A stretch of 37,186 nucleotides of DNA, taken from contig NZ_JAEFDB010000017.1 of NCBI RefSeq assembly GCF_016126015.1, forward strand, positions 1-37,186. The letters are read 5' to 3'. Shown here in pieces: positions 15,736 through 23,874 of the stretch. The notes below the pieces were generated by a model. It was given only the letters and a program-made list of their open reading frames with translations, had not been told where the DNA came from and made no database searches. A program made the translations under genes and the position numbers. The stretch comes from Capnocytophaga periodontitidis. GTDB taxonomy: Bacteria > Bacteroidota > Bacteroidia > Flavobacteriales > Flavobacteriaceae. How positions within the stretch are numbered: the stretch's first letter is position 1; each line of letters begins with the position of its first letter.

Positions 15736-16682
15736 TCATTGGCGGGGAGTAACTTTTCGCTAATACTGATATATAGACTATTGGGGGTGTTTTCTTGTAG
15801 GTAGTGTTGTAGAAAGGTTTTTAGTATGTTTTGGACATCGTTGAAAGTATCGTAGTAATGATATAGGTAGATGGTTTTTACTTCAAAAGGGATTTGCGCT
15901 AACCATTCCTTAGTAAATGCTCTCTTTATACGATTGTATTTGTAGAAACACACCCATTGATACCCGTTTTTATGCGAATATACTCGGGTGTAATTTACCG
16001 AACTTGTTATTTTGTGAGAAATATTTTTTAAATAATCGCTAATAGTTACTTTATCATCGGCAAAAAACAAGTGAATTTGCTCGGTAGCAATGGAAGGAGG
16101 GAGCTTATAATCGGGGGTTGATACTTTTTCTTTCCATTTGCGCAAGATTTTTAGTAGTAACTCGCGGTTCTTTTTGCTTTTTACAAAGGTGGGGAGCTTG
16201 GCTACCATTGTCATTCCCTCACGTTCGCGTAGGTCAGAGGCGATGTAATCTTCCATTACCTCTAAATGGCTCATATTTCTTGCCCAAAATAGGTTGCCGC
16301 GCACATTCTCTTGGAAAAAATAGGGCAACCCGAAAGTACTATCGCATTTCAGTCCGTTAGAGGGAGTGGGGTTGGGCTGTCGGTAGGATTCGTATTGGGG
16401 TTTTACGAGATATTCTTCGTTGCATTTGGGGCATTTCACTTGCCGGAATTCATTGGTTTCTTTCAGTCCGCCTTGTCGTTGTTCAATAAGTGTGCCACAA
16501 TTGGGGCAATTGAGTTTTACGATAGCTGCAAACAACTCTAATTCTTCAGCTTTCTTTTCAAAACCGCAGTGTGGGCAATGTACTTGGCAATTGGTAACAA
16601 CGGCGATTTTTTGGCACTCGGGACAGGTTACCCAAGTATCGTCTTTCCAAAGAATAATATGTTTTTCGGTATATCGTTTCAT
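15711..16682 (-). CDS. Zinc-ribbon protein, function unknown
   Basis: 323 residues. The N-terminus holds two probable zinc ribbons: Cys20/Cys23 with Cys36/Cys39, and Cys59/Cys62 with Cys84/Cys87 (CPEC, CPHC, CPNC, CPKC). The rest is a soluble domain with GLPYFFQENVRGNLFWARN and EDYIASDLRERE, a pattern I associate with uncharacterised 'TFIIB-type zinc ribbon' proteins of Bacteroidetes; there is no catalytic motif. Its start overlaps the stop of the upstream BNR gene by one base (TAATG), so it is probably translationally coupled. Its final codons (ending NLLIC) lie within the tandem AATTAGCAAATT array, so the C-terminus may vary between strains. Confidence 0.8.
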   Translation of the reverse strand: MKRYTEKHIILWKDDTWVTCPECQKIAVVTNCQVHCPHCGFEKKAEELELFAAIVKLNCPNCGTLIEQRQGGLKETNEFRQVKCPKCNEEYLVKPQYESYRQPNPTPSNGLKCDSTFGLPYFFQENVRGNLFWARNMSHLEVMEDYIASDLREREGMTMVAKLPTFVKSKKNRELLLKILRKWKEKVSTPDYKLPPSIATEQIHLFFADDKVTISDYLKNISHKITSSVNYTRVYSHKNGYQWVCFYKYNRIKRAFTKEWLAQIPFEVKTIYLYHYYDTFNDVQNILKTFLQHYLQENTPNSLYISISEKLLPANEFLNLLIC

Positions 16683-19417
16683 TAGAATATATCAAGAGTT
16701 CTCTCTTCCTCAAAGCCATCGGGGAGGGTGAAAACTACAGTGTAGCGCCCTTTGGGGAGATAGACTTTGCCATCGGTAGCGGTGGATAGGAATATCTTTT
16801 GAAGACTTTTTTCATAAGCTAATTTACCTTCGGGCGAGATGCTCAGGTCGTAAGGAATATAGTTAAAACCTTTGTTGCTTTTGTACTTGAAAGTTTGTAG
16901 TGTTACTCTGCCTTTCATTATTTTAATAGGCACTTCCACATTGTCGTTGGCAGCAAAAGCATAGAAATACACTTTAGGTTGTACGGGATCATCCCATTCA
17001 CTTGTAGCATTGCCCCAATTGGGTGAATAGGGGATTGTGATGGGGGTTTCTAACGGGAAAAAGGCTTGAGTTACAATGGCAGCACGGAGCTCTTGCATCA
17101 TTTTCACTGAAGTGCGATAGATGCCACGTCCTAAAGTAGCGACGGTCATTTCACCATTTGAGTCATCGATATAAATATCATTCACACCTGTTTCGGGTAG
17201 TCCTTGGCTGAACGGTTGCCAGCTTTCGCCTAAATTGAAGGTGATATACAAGCCGTTATCGGTTCCGGCATAGAGAATTTGCTCGTTCTTAGGGTCTTCT
17301 TTAAGAACGTTCACTTTGGCATCGGGGAGGTTAGAGTGAATATCTGTCCAGCTTTTTCCGTTGTCGTTACTCATAAAAATAATGGGGTCGCCTTGAGTTT
17401 CATCGGTGCTGATGAGGGTTGCCAATACGCGGTTGCGTTGGTGCTTAGAGGCGATAAGGTTGTTCACTTTTAGGGCGCGAGGGAAGGCGTTGTATATCTG
17501 TTTCCACGATACGCCCCCATTATCGGTGGTGTAAATCATACCGTCATCACTACCTGTGTAGAGCAAGCCAAACATAAAAGGCGATTCGGCAATAGCCGAA
17601 ATAGTGCCATAAGCCTTGTTACCTTGCTTGTTACCGTTAGTTACATCGTCGGAAATAGTGCGCCAATTGCGACCTTTGTCCATTGAGATATGTAGCTTGT
17701 TGCTCCCGATGTAGATGATATCTTTATTTTGAGGGGATATGAGCAGTGGTGCTTTTTCACCGAAGCGCAAAGGAGCTTTATTTTCGCCATAGTAAGCACT
17801 TCCGAGAGGGAAAAGTTGGTCTCTATCGGGGAAGAAAGTGAAGAATTTGCCATAAGGTTCGGCGGCATAGCTGTCGTTGCCAAACGAAAGGGAATGTATG
17901 TTTCTTTTGAAAGTATTCCAATGGCTGTTGTTCTGAGCCAATACAGCTTGATCACTCACATAATAAGGCGTTTTGCTCGCTTGGTCGTAACACAACTGAT
18001 TGAAGGCTATAGCTTGAGGTACGTTTTTAGTAGCAAAACTTTTACCATTGTCGTAAGAGAGTTGTAGTCCGTTAGGGGTAGTACAGAACAAAGTGCCTTG
18101 CTGTAAGTAGAGTTGTTCATAACTATTTTGTAAAGAGAGCGGCTGTTTGCTTCTCCACGTTTTGCCACCATCGCCAGATTCAAGCAGAGGATACCCCCCT
18201 ATAAACAAGTGGTTTTTATTGGTAAGGTTTACGGCAATGCCTCCGAATTGTTCTCCATTTTGATAGTACATATCGTTGAGAGGTTGGCTGTTAGCTTTTT
18301 GCCAAGAGTTACCGCCGTCGTTAGTTACATACACTTCAGCACCTATAACCTCTTGAGTGCTAACGCCTAAATAACTGAGAATTTTAGCAGGCGAAGTAAC
18401 CTCGGCGGCTATCATATCCTTGAGGTTTTGTGCAGTATATTTCTTATCCTGACCGATATTATGCAGGAAGATGTTCAATCGGTTGTTGTCTAAAGCAAGA
18501 AAATCGGCTTTGCTCATCGCATCAAAATCCTGAGCAGTAAGGTGGATGCGTGCTGTTTTTTGCAGACTGTTATTGTTTTCTTTTTTCTTAGGATTGCGGT
18601 TATCAATCACGGCATAATAAATTTGCGAATTGAAACAAGTAACCCCTATTTTTCCGATGTTATTTCCTTTGATAAATCCGTTGTTTGCAGTGATTTTTGT
18701 CCACGAATTTCCGCCATCAACACTCTTGTAAACAGCGCTATAGCTGCCATAAGGGAGGTCGTCCCACTGGCTGCTGTTCACATCCCAAGCAACGGCTAAA
18801 AGCACACTGCCATCGGGGGAGGGGGTGATTTGGCTAATACCAGCACGAGTGCTCACAAATAGCTTTTGTTGCCAAGTTTTACCACCATCGGTAGTTTTGA
18901 AGATACCGCGTTTTTCGTCGGCTTTGTAGGGGTTGCCTAATACTCCGGCGATAATTTCTTGAGGGTTGAGAGGATTGATATACAAACTGCTGATGTGCTG
19001 TGCGTTAGCCAATCCGCTGAATTTGGTTGTTTTGCCTTTATCAGCAGAGATGAAGATGCCGTAGGGGGTAGCAAGTGCTAAAGTGCCTGAAGTCCAGTCC
19101 ATAGCGATAGCGCTGATAGATTGGGTGGGAAGGGTAGGGCAGAGGGGAGTATAGGTCTCGCCGCCATTTTGGGTGAGCCAGATACCTCCGTTTTCAGGAG
19201 CGACGAGAAACTCGTTACTGTTTTTAGGGTTTACATTCAGCGCACTGATGCGGTTGCCTATTTCTTTTACGATTACCTGTTCAAAAGGGGTTTCACGCAC
19301 CCACGAATGCGCTTTGAGCTCTTCTTTTTGGCGTAAAGGCAGAGGGAGTAACTCTTGAGCGGTAAGGGTTACACTGCTTATTAATAAGGATATAGTACAA
19401 AAGATATTGTTTTTCAT
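16682..19417 (-). CDS. Secreted BNR/VPS10-type beta-propeller protein
   Basis: 911 residues with a Sec signal peptide (cleavage after about residue 20, TLTA|Q). At least nine Asp-box (BNR) motifs are spread over the protein: TTDGGKTW, SVDGGNSW, TNDGGNSW, SGDGGKTW, SYDNGKSF, SMDKGRNW, TTDNGGVSW, SNDNGKSW, and weaker ones near the start and end. This gives the multi-bladed propeller of the sortilin/VPS10-like or WD40/BNR-repeat exported proteins common in Flavobacteriia. The last 150 residues form a different beta-rich domain. There is no Por sorting domain of the type I know and no catalytic sialidase Arg triad. It is likely periplasmic or surface-associated; ligand unknown. It is the first large gene of a unit with the zinc-ribbon gene. 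Confidence 0.85.
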   Translation of the reverse strand: MKNNIFCTISLLISSVTLTAQELLPLPLRQKEELKAHSWVRETPFEQVIVKEIGNRISALNVNPKNSNEFLVAPENGGIWLTQNGGETYTPLCPTLPTQSISAIAMDWTSGTLALATPYGIFISADKGKTTKFSGLANAQHISSLYINPLNPQEIIAGVLGNPYKADEKRGIFKTTDGGKTWQQKLFVSTRAGISQITPSPDGSVLLAVAWDVNSSQWDDLPYGSYSAVYKSVDGGNSWTKITANNGFIKGNNIGKIGVTCFNSQIYYAVIDNRNPKKKENNNSLQKTARIHLTAQDFDAMSKADFLALDNNRLNIFLHNIGQDKKYTAQNLKDMIAAEVTSPAKILSYLGVSTQEVIGAEVYVTNDGGNSWQKANSQPLNDMYYQNGEQFGGIAVNLTNKNHLFIGGYPLLESGDGGKTWRSKQPLSLQNSYEQLYLQQGTLFCTTPNGLQLSYDNGKSFATKNVPQAIAFNQLCYDQASKTPYYVSDQAVLAQNNSHWNTFKRNIHSLSFGNDSYAAEPYGKFFTFFPDRDQLFPLGSAYYGENKAPLRFGEKAPLLISPQNKDIIYIGSNKLHISMDKGRNWRTISDDVTNGNKQGNKAYGTISAIAESPFMFGLLYTGSDDGMIYTTDNGGVSWKQIYNAFPRALKVNNLIASKHQRNRVLATLISTDETQGDPIIFMSNDNGKSWTDIHSNLPDAKVNVLKEDPKNEQILYAGTDNGLYITFNLGESWQPFSQGLPETGVNDIYIDDSNGEMTVATLGRGIYRTSVKMMQELRAAIVTQAFFPLETPITIPYSPNWGNATSEWDDPVQPKVYFYAFAANDNVEVPIKIMKGRVTLQTFKYKSNKGFNYIPYDLSISPEGKLAYEKSLQKIFLSTATDGKVYLPKGRYTVVFTLPDGFEEERTLDIF

Positions 19418-19432
19418 AGTAATGAATATACT

Positions 19433-19634
19433 TTATTGATTTGAAGTAATAGGGAATGCAATATATTCTTTCATCACTTCGTTATAATGATTGTAACACT
19501 CATATACAAAGGCAGTTATTTGAGGTTTGAGTTCTTCAAAGCGCCCTTCAGCTATCAGCATCGTATTGTATATGTTCATCTGTTATAGAAATTTTTCGAT
19601 ATGTTTTTATGCTTTGTATAAATTCTTGAAGCAT
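19433..19634 (-). CDS. Small ORF pair, possibly one frameshifted gene
   Basis: In the 303-base gap before the BNR gene, two short frames overlap on the minus strand: 28 residues (19634-19548, starting MLQEFIQSIKTYRKISITDE) and 48 residues (19579-19433, with LIAEGRFEELKPQITAFVYE). Joined by a frameshift in the 19550-19579 overlap they would give one helical protein of about 65 residues. The second frame ends 15 bp before the BNR gene. A TACTTTTG -7 box lies upstream (19705-19698), but no good -33 box. It could be a real small protein with a frameshift, a remnant, or chance. Confidence 0.3.
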
Positions 19635-19720
19635 TTTATCTTTTTAGCCATCTTCTTTTTCAATTTTCGGCTATTGCATAATTTGGTTTTACATCTGCAA
19701 AAGTACAATAATTTATTGAA

Positions 19721-20725
19721 TTATAATAGCTGAATACCGTTTTCTTCGCAAAGTTGCAGCATATCGTCTGTCCAGATAGAGGCTTGAACTTCGCCTATAT
19801 GCGCTTTTTGCATCAGTAGCATACAAATACGCGACTGACCGATACCCCCACCGATGGTGAGCGGGAGTTCACCTTTGAGCAACATTTGGTGATAGTCTAA
19901 GGTTTTGCGGTGTTCGGCATTAGCGAGTTGCAATTGGTGTGCTAATGATTTTTCGTCTACTCGTATACCCATAGACGAGAGTTCTAACGCGCTGTTTAAC
20001 ACGGGATTCCAGATGATAAGGTCGCCGTTGAGTTCCCAATCGTCATAGTCGGGGGCACGGTTGTCGTGTTTTTTACCTGAGCGCAAGGTTTTACCTATCT
20101 GAGTGATAAAAATAGCCCCCTTTTCTTTGGCAAATACTTCTTCGCGTTTTTGAGGCGATAGAGTAGGGTAGCGGTCTTCTAACTCCTGCGAACTGATGAA
20201 GGTTATTTCTTTGGGCAAAAAAGCCTTACATTTAGGGTAGTGAGCAACGAGAGCAGCTTCAGTTTCTAAAAATGCGTTATAAAGCTGGTTGACTGTTTGT
20301 TGTAAGTATTCCAAGGAACGGTCGGAAGGAGCGATAACTTTTTCCCAATCCCATTGGTCAACGTAAATAGAATGGGTATTATCTAAAGTTTCATCGCGAC
20401 GGATGGCGTTCATATCGGTATAGATGCCTTCGTGTAGTGCGATGCCATAGCGTTTCAGTGCCAAGCGTTTCCATTTGGCAAGAGAGTGAATGATTTCGAT
20501 AGTTTGACCTTCGGCGTCTTTCATTTCGAAACTCACGGGTCGTTCTACTCCGTTGAGGTCGTCGTTGAGACCTGTATTGCGTTTTACGAATAGAGGAGCG
20601 GAGATACGAGTGAGGTGTAAAGCTTCAGCTAAAGCTTTTTCGAAAGTATCTTTGATGAGCTTGATCGCGCGCTCAGTGTCCATAATGCCATAAGGCGATG
20701 AGTAGTTTTTAGGAATGATAATCAT
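19721..20725 (-). CDS. asnA: Aspartate--ammonia ligase (asparagine synthetase A)
   Basis: 334 residues, typical length. It makes asparagine from aspartate, ammonia and ATP; class II aminoacyl-tRNA-synthetase-like fold. Conserved segments: EIIHSLAKWKRLAL, GIYTDMNAIRRDE, HSIYVDQWDWEKV, RAPDYDDWELNGDLIIWNP, LELSSMGIRVD and the C-terminal motif 3 TIGGGIGQSRICMLL. It is divergent from htpG with about 230 bp between them. No clear TANNTTTG promoter was found upstream. Confidence 0.97.
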   Translation of the reverse strand: MIIIPKNYSSPYGIMDTERAIKLIKDTFEKALAEALHLTRISAPLFVKRNTGLNDDLNGVERPVSFEMKDAEGQTIEIIHSLAKWKRLALKRYGIALHEGIYTDMNAIRRDETLDNTHSIYVDQWDWEKVIAPSDRSLEYLQQTVNQLYNAFLETEAALVAHYPKCKAFLPKEITFISSQELEDRYPTLSPQKREEVFAKEKGAIFITQIGKTLRSGKKHDNRAPDYDDWELNGDLIIWNPVLNSALELSSMGIRVDEKSLAHQLQLANAEHRKTLDYHQMLLKGELPLTIGGGIGQSRICMLLMQKAHIGEVQASIWTDDMLQLCEENGIQLL

Positions 20726-20811
20726 AATGAGTTGATTTTCTGATTTGGTGAATTGGTGGTGAAGAGATGCACAAAATTTGTACCAATATTAATGATTAAG
20801 AGCTGGCTTTT

Positions 20812-20844
20812 TGTTCGATACGTGTTCGATGTGTGTTCGAATAG
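20812..20844. promoter_or_regulatory. Three 11-bp direct repeats between asnA and htpG
   Basis: TGTTCGATACG, TGTTCGATGTG and TGTTCGAATAG follow one another without gaps. The 11-bp period puts the TGTTCGA cores on the same face of the helix, as in operators. The repeats lie 112 bp before htpG and 87 bp upstream of the asnA start. No canonical -33/-7 pair is clear for htpG, so these may be regulator sites. Confidence 0.45.
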
Positions 20845-20955
20845 AGGCGAAGTTTTATTATTTTGGTATTAGTATAGAGGGTCTGCCATTTTGTCACCTT
20901 TCCCTACTTTGGTATTCTTTTCGCTATTACGCTAACACTAAAAAATTAAATAAAA

Positions 20956-22851
20956 ATGAAAGGAAATATAAACGTCTCTGTGGAAAATATCTTTCCACTT
21001 ATTAAAAAATTCTTGTACAGCGACCACGAGATATTCTTACGCGAACTCATCTCCAACGCTACCGATGCCACCCTTAAACTGAAACACCTCACTACTATAG
21101 GCGAGGCAAAAGTGGAATATGGTAACCCTATCATCGAAGTGAAGGTCGATAAGGACAATAAAACCCTCCATATAATCGACCAAGGTATCGGTATGACGGC
21201 TGAAGAGGTCGAAAAGTACATCAACCAAATTGCTTTTTCAGGAGCTGAGGAGTTTTTGGAGAAATATAAAGATACAGCCAAAGACGCCGGAGTGATAGGT
21301 CATTTTGGATTGGGCTTCTACTCTGCTTTTATGGTAGCCAAACAAGTGGAAATCATCACCAAATCCTATACCGATGCTCCAGCCGTACGCTGGGTATGCG
21401 ACGGTAGTCCTGAATTTACCTTAGAGGAAACCGACCTGCGCACCGAACGTGGTACTGAAATTATCTTGCACATCGCCGATGACTCTACTGAGTTTTTGGA
21501 GGACTTCCGTATCGAAGAGTTGTTGCGCAAGTACAACCGCTTTATGCCTATCCCAATTAAATTTGGTACGAAACAAGAGCCATTACCTCGCCCTGAAAAT
21601 GCCCCTGAGGATTATAAAACGGAATATGTAACGGTCGATAATATTGTAAATAACCCTAATCCTGCTTGGACAAAACAGCCAGCCGATTTGAAAGATGAGG
21701 ATTACAAGGCGTTCTATCACGAACTCTATCCAATGCAGTTCGATGAACCTCTTTTCTACATTCATCTGAACGTAGATTATCCGTTCCACCTTACCGGTAT
21801 TCTCTATTTCCCTAAGCTTACTAACGATATGCAGTTACAGAAAGACCGCATACAGTTGTATCAAAACCAAGTATTTGTTACCGATAACGTCGAAGGTATA
21901 GTGCCCGAGTTCTTAACAATGCTCAAAGGGGTGATAGATTCGCCAGATATTCCGCTAAACGTATCGCGTTCTTACCTCCAATCCGATGGTAATGTAAAGA
22001 AGATTGCTAATTACATCACTCGTAAGGTAGCTGATAAGCTGAAATCACTCTTTACTAATAATCGCGACGACTTCCAAAACAAGTGGAACGACATCAAGAT
22101 AGTGCTCGAATATGGTATGCTTACCGATGATAAATTCTACGAAAAAGCAGCCGATTTTATGTTGTACCCCACTACCGATGGCAAGTATTACACTTTGGCA
22201 GAACTAAAAGAAGCAATAAAAGCTGAACAAACCGACAAAAACGGTACTTTGGTAGTGTTATACGCTCAAAATAAAGAACAGCAATACACAGCTATTGAGC
22301 AAGCCAAAGAAAAAGGCTACGAAGTGTTATTGTTGGATAGCCCTATCGTATCGCACTTGGTACAGAAGTTAGAAAGTGATAATGAGAAACTTACTTTTAC
22401 CCGTGTAGATGCTGCTCCTGTAGCTAAGCTGATACAAAAAGAAGAACCTATTATTGCCAAACTTTCCGACGAAGAGAAAAACACGCTAAAAGCCGAAATC
22501 GAGAAGGTAATTCCTAAAGAAGGCTATATGGTGCAGTTAGAAGACTTAGACAGCGATGATACGCCGTTCGTTATCAATCAACCCGAGTTTATGCGCCGTA
22601 TGAAGGAAATGAGTGCTACCGGAGGAGGTGGTATGTTCGCTATGGGAGGCTTCCCCGAAGTGTATCACGTAGTGGTAAATAGCAATTCTCCTTTAGTCGA
22701 TGCTATTATGAAAGCTGAAGGTGAAACCGCCAAAGAAGCTCTCATCAAGCAAGCCTTCGATTTAGCACGACTCTCACAAGGTCTCCTTAAAGGTAAAGAA
22801 CTTGCCGACTTTGTAAAGAGAAATTGGGAAATTAACAAATTAGCAAATTAG
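20956..22851 (+). CDS. htpG: Molecular chaperone HtpG (Hsp90)
   Basis: 631 residues, normal length. ATP-dependent chaperone. The N-terminal GHKL ATPase is clear: FLRELISNATDA, IIDQGIGM and GVIGHFGLGFYSAFMVA. The middle domain has NVSRSYLQSD with the catalytic-loop Arg, followed by the dimerisation domain. The gene body ends normally; the final residues (NWEINKLAN) are encoded by a copy of the interspersed AATTAGCAAATT sequence, which supplies the stop codon. Stand-alone gene; a 15-bp inverted repeat follows. Confidence 0.97.
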   Translation: MKGNINVSVENIFPLIKKFLYSDHEIFLRELISNATDATLKLKHLTTIGEAKVEYGNPIIEVKVDKDNKTLHIIDQGIGMTAEEVEKYINQIAFSGAEEFLEKYKDTAKDAGVIGHFGLGFYSAFMVAKQVEIITKSYTDAPAVRWVCDGSPEFTLEETDLRTERGTEIILHIADDSTEFLEDFRIEELLRKYNRFMPIPIKFGTKQEPLPRPENAPEDYKTEYVTVDNIVNNPNPAWTKQPADLKDEDYKAFYHELYPMQFDEPLFYIHLNVDYPFHLTGILYFPKLTNDMQLQKDRIQLYQNQVFVTDNVEGIVPEFLTMLKGVIDSPDIPLNVSRSYLQSDGNVKKIANYITRKVADKLKSLFTNNRDDFQNKWNDIKIVLEYGMLTDDKFYEKAADFMLYPTTDGKYYTLAELKEAIKAEQTDKNGTLVVLYAQNKEQQYTAIEQAKEKGYEVLLLDSPIVSHLVQKLESDNEKLTFTRVDAAPVAKLIQKEEPIIAKLSDEEKNTLKAEIEKVIPKEGYMVQLEDLDSDDTPFVINQPEFMRRMKEMSATGGGGMFAMGGFPEVYHVVVNSNSPLVDAIMKAEGETAKEALIKQAFDLARLSQGLLKGKELADFVKRNWEINKLAN

Positions 22852-22856
22852 TAAAT
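22821..22856. repeat. AATTAGCAAATT-type copy at the end of htpG
   Basis: Contains AAATTGGGAAATTAACAAAT and then TAGCAAATTAG, related to the tandem array at 15605-15735. It covers the last codons and stop of htpG. Confidence 0.7.
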
Positions 22857-22868
22857 GAACACCATTAC

Positions 22869-22918
22869 ACTTTGCCAAAGGTCTTAATAGCTTGCCGTGC
22901 TACGACCTTTGGCAAAGT
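22869..22918. terminator. 15-bp inverted repeat after htpG
   Basis: ACTTTGCCAAAGGTC (22869-22883) pairs perfectly with 22904-22918 across a 20-nt loop. There is no T run, so it is an atypical terminator or an RNA-stabilising hairpin for htpG mRNA. Confidence 0.5.
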
Positions 22919-22943
22919 TGAATATAATGATAATCAGGTATTT

Positions 22944-22986
22944 TTACAATATATTTTGTAGAAACGTTTTGTAAAATTCCTTACAA
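22944..22986. promoter_or_regulatory. Two TTACAA/TTGTAA inverted repeats upstream of the EthD gene
   Basis: TTACAA-N6-TTGTAG (22944-22961) and TTGTAA-N6-TTACAA (22969-22986), with the same half-site and the same 6-bp gap. They lie 49-91 bp before the ATG at 23035 and may be operator sites. Confidence 0.3.
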
Positions 22987-23034
22987 TTTTTTTTAGACAA
23001 TCTTTTAATTATTCTGATAACTACTTATATTGAT

Positions 23035-23772
23035 ATGTTTAAGATTATAATGTTTGTGCGCAAGAAACAGCATCTTAGCACAGAAGAATTTATAAAACTA
23101 TGGGAAGCACATTCTCAAAAAGTAATAAACTATAAAGAAGCCCTGCTGATAAAAGATTATGCTAAAACATTTCCTTTTCAACCTACTGATGAAAAATCGT
23201 CTACACAACGAGAAACCCTCCCTTTTACCTTTGATGCTATGGGCGAATTGTGGTATGAAAGTAAAGACGATTTTCTCAGAGCCCGCAACACTCCTGAGGG
23301 ACAAAAAGCCTTAGCCGACCTCCGTGCCGATGAACTCAAATTTGTAGATATGGCAAACTCCGTAATGTGGCTCGGTACTGAGGAAAAAATATTTGATAAA
23401 TTACCTTTTGAAGTTAAGAGTTGGACAGTTCTCGATGAGTATTTCTATTTGTCAGATTATGCAGGAAATAGTGTAGCAGACTTTGATAAGTTAATAGCTT
23501 TGTTTTCTGAAGATATTACAATGTTAAGTGCCGATGGTTCACAAATGAAAGGGAAAACTGCAGTAATCTCCTTTTTTAAACAATTCTTTGAAAGAAATAA
23601 AACTACAAAACATCTTTGGGAAACCATTAAAGTTGCTGAAAATACTCTTGAGACTCATTGGGCTGTCTCAGGGAAACGAAAAGATGGTACTTTCTTTGCC
23701 TTTAAAGGTAAAGATACAGCAAAACTAAATTCAGAAGGTAAAATCAATTATTTAAAAGTAGAGTTTTTATAA
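23035..23772 (+). CDS. EthD domain - SnoaL-like domain fusion protein
   Basis: 245 residues. The N-terminal part (1 to about 112) reads FKIIMFVRKKQHLSTEEFIKLWEAHS, the start of an EthD-type dimeric alpha/beta barrel, and closes with ELKFVDMANSVMW. The C-terminal part (about 130-245) is an NTF2/SnoaL-like domain: LIALFSEDITMLSADGSQMKGKTAVISFFKQFFE, then THWAVSGKRKDGTFFAFKGKDTAKLNSEGKI. Both folds bind small hydrophobic molecules, but neither shows a clear catalytic residue set. A fused arrangement is unusual and no pathway genes adjoin. Function unknown. A terminator follows at 23791. Confidence 0.75.
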   Translation: MFKIIMFVRKKQHLSTEEFIKLWEAHSQKVINYKEALLIKDYAKTFPFQPTDEKSSTQRETLPFTFDAMGELWYESKDDFLRARNTPEGQKALADLRADELKFVDMANSVMWLGTEEKIFDKLPFEVKSWTVLDEYFYLSDYAGNSVADFDKLIALFSEDITMLSADGSQMKGKTAVISFFKQFFERNKTTKHLWETIKVAENTLETHWAVSGKRKDGTFFAFKGKDTAKLNSEGKINYLKVEFL

Positions 23773-23790
23773 TAAAAATCATCACACGCC

Positions 23791-23823
23791 GGCACAAGCT
23801 ACAAGCTCGTGCCTCTTTTTTTT
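23791..23823 (+). terminator. Terminator after the EthD-SnoaL gene
   Basis: Stem GGCACAAGC/GCTCGTGCC (one mismatch) at 23791-23813, followed by a run of eight T. The run is shared with the -33 box of the next promoter. Confidence 0.8.
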
Positions 23824-23851
23824 GTAGTTTCTAAGAAAAACTTTATTTTTG
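23821..23851 (+). promoter_or_regulatory. Promoter of the outer-membrane barrel gene
   Basis: TTTG (23821-23824), a 19-nt spacer, TATTTTTG (23844-23851), 23 bp before the ATG. Confidence 0.7.
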
Positions 23852-23874
23852 CAGAGAATATACGATAAACTATT

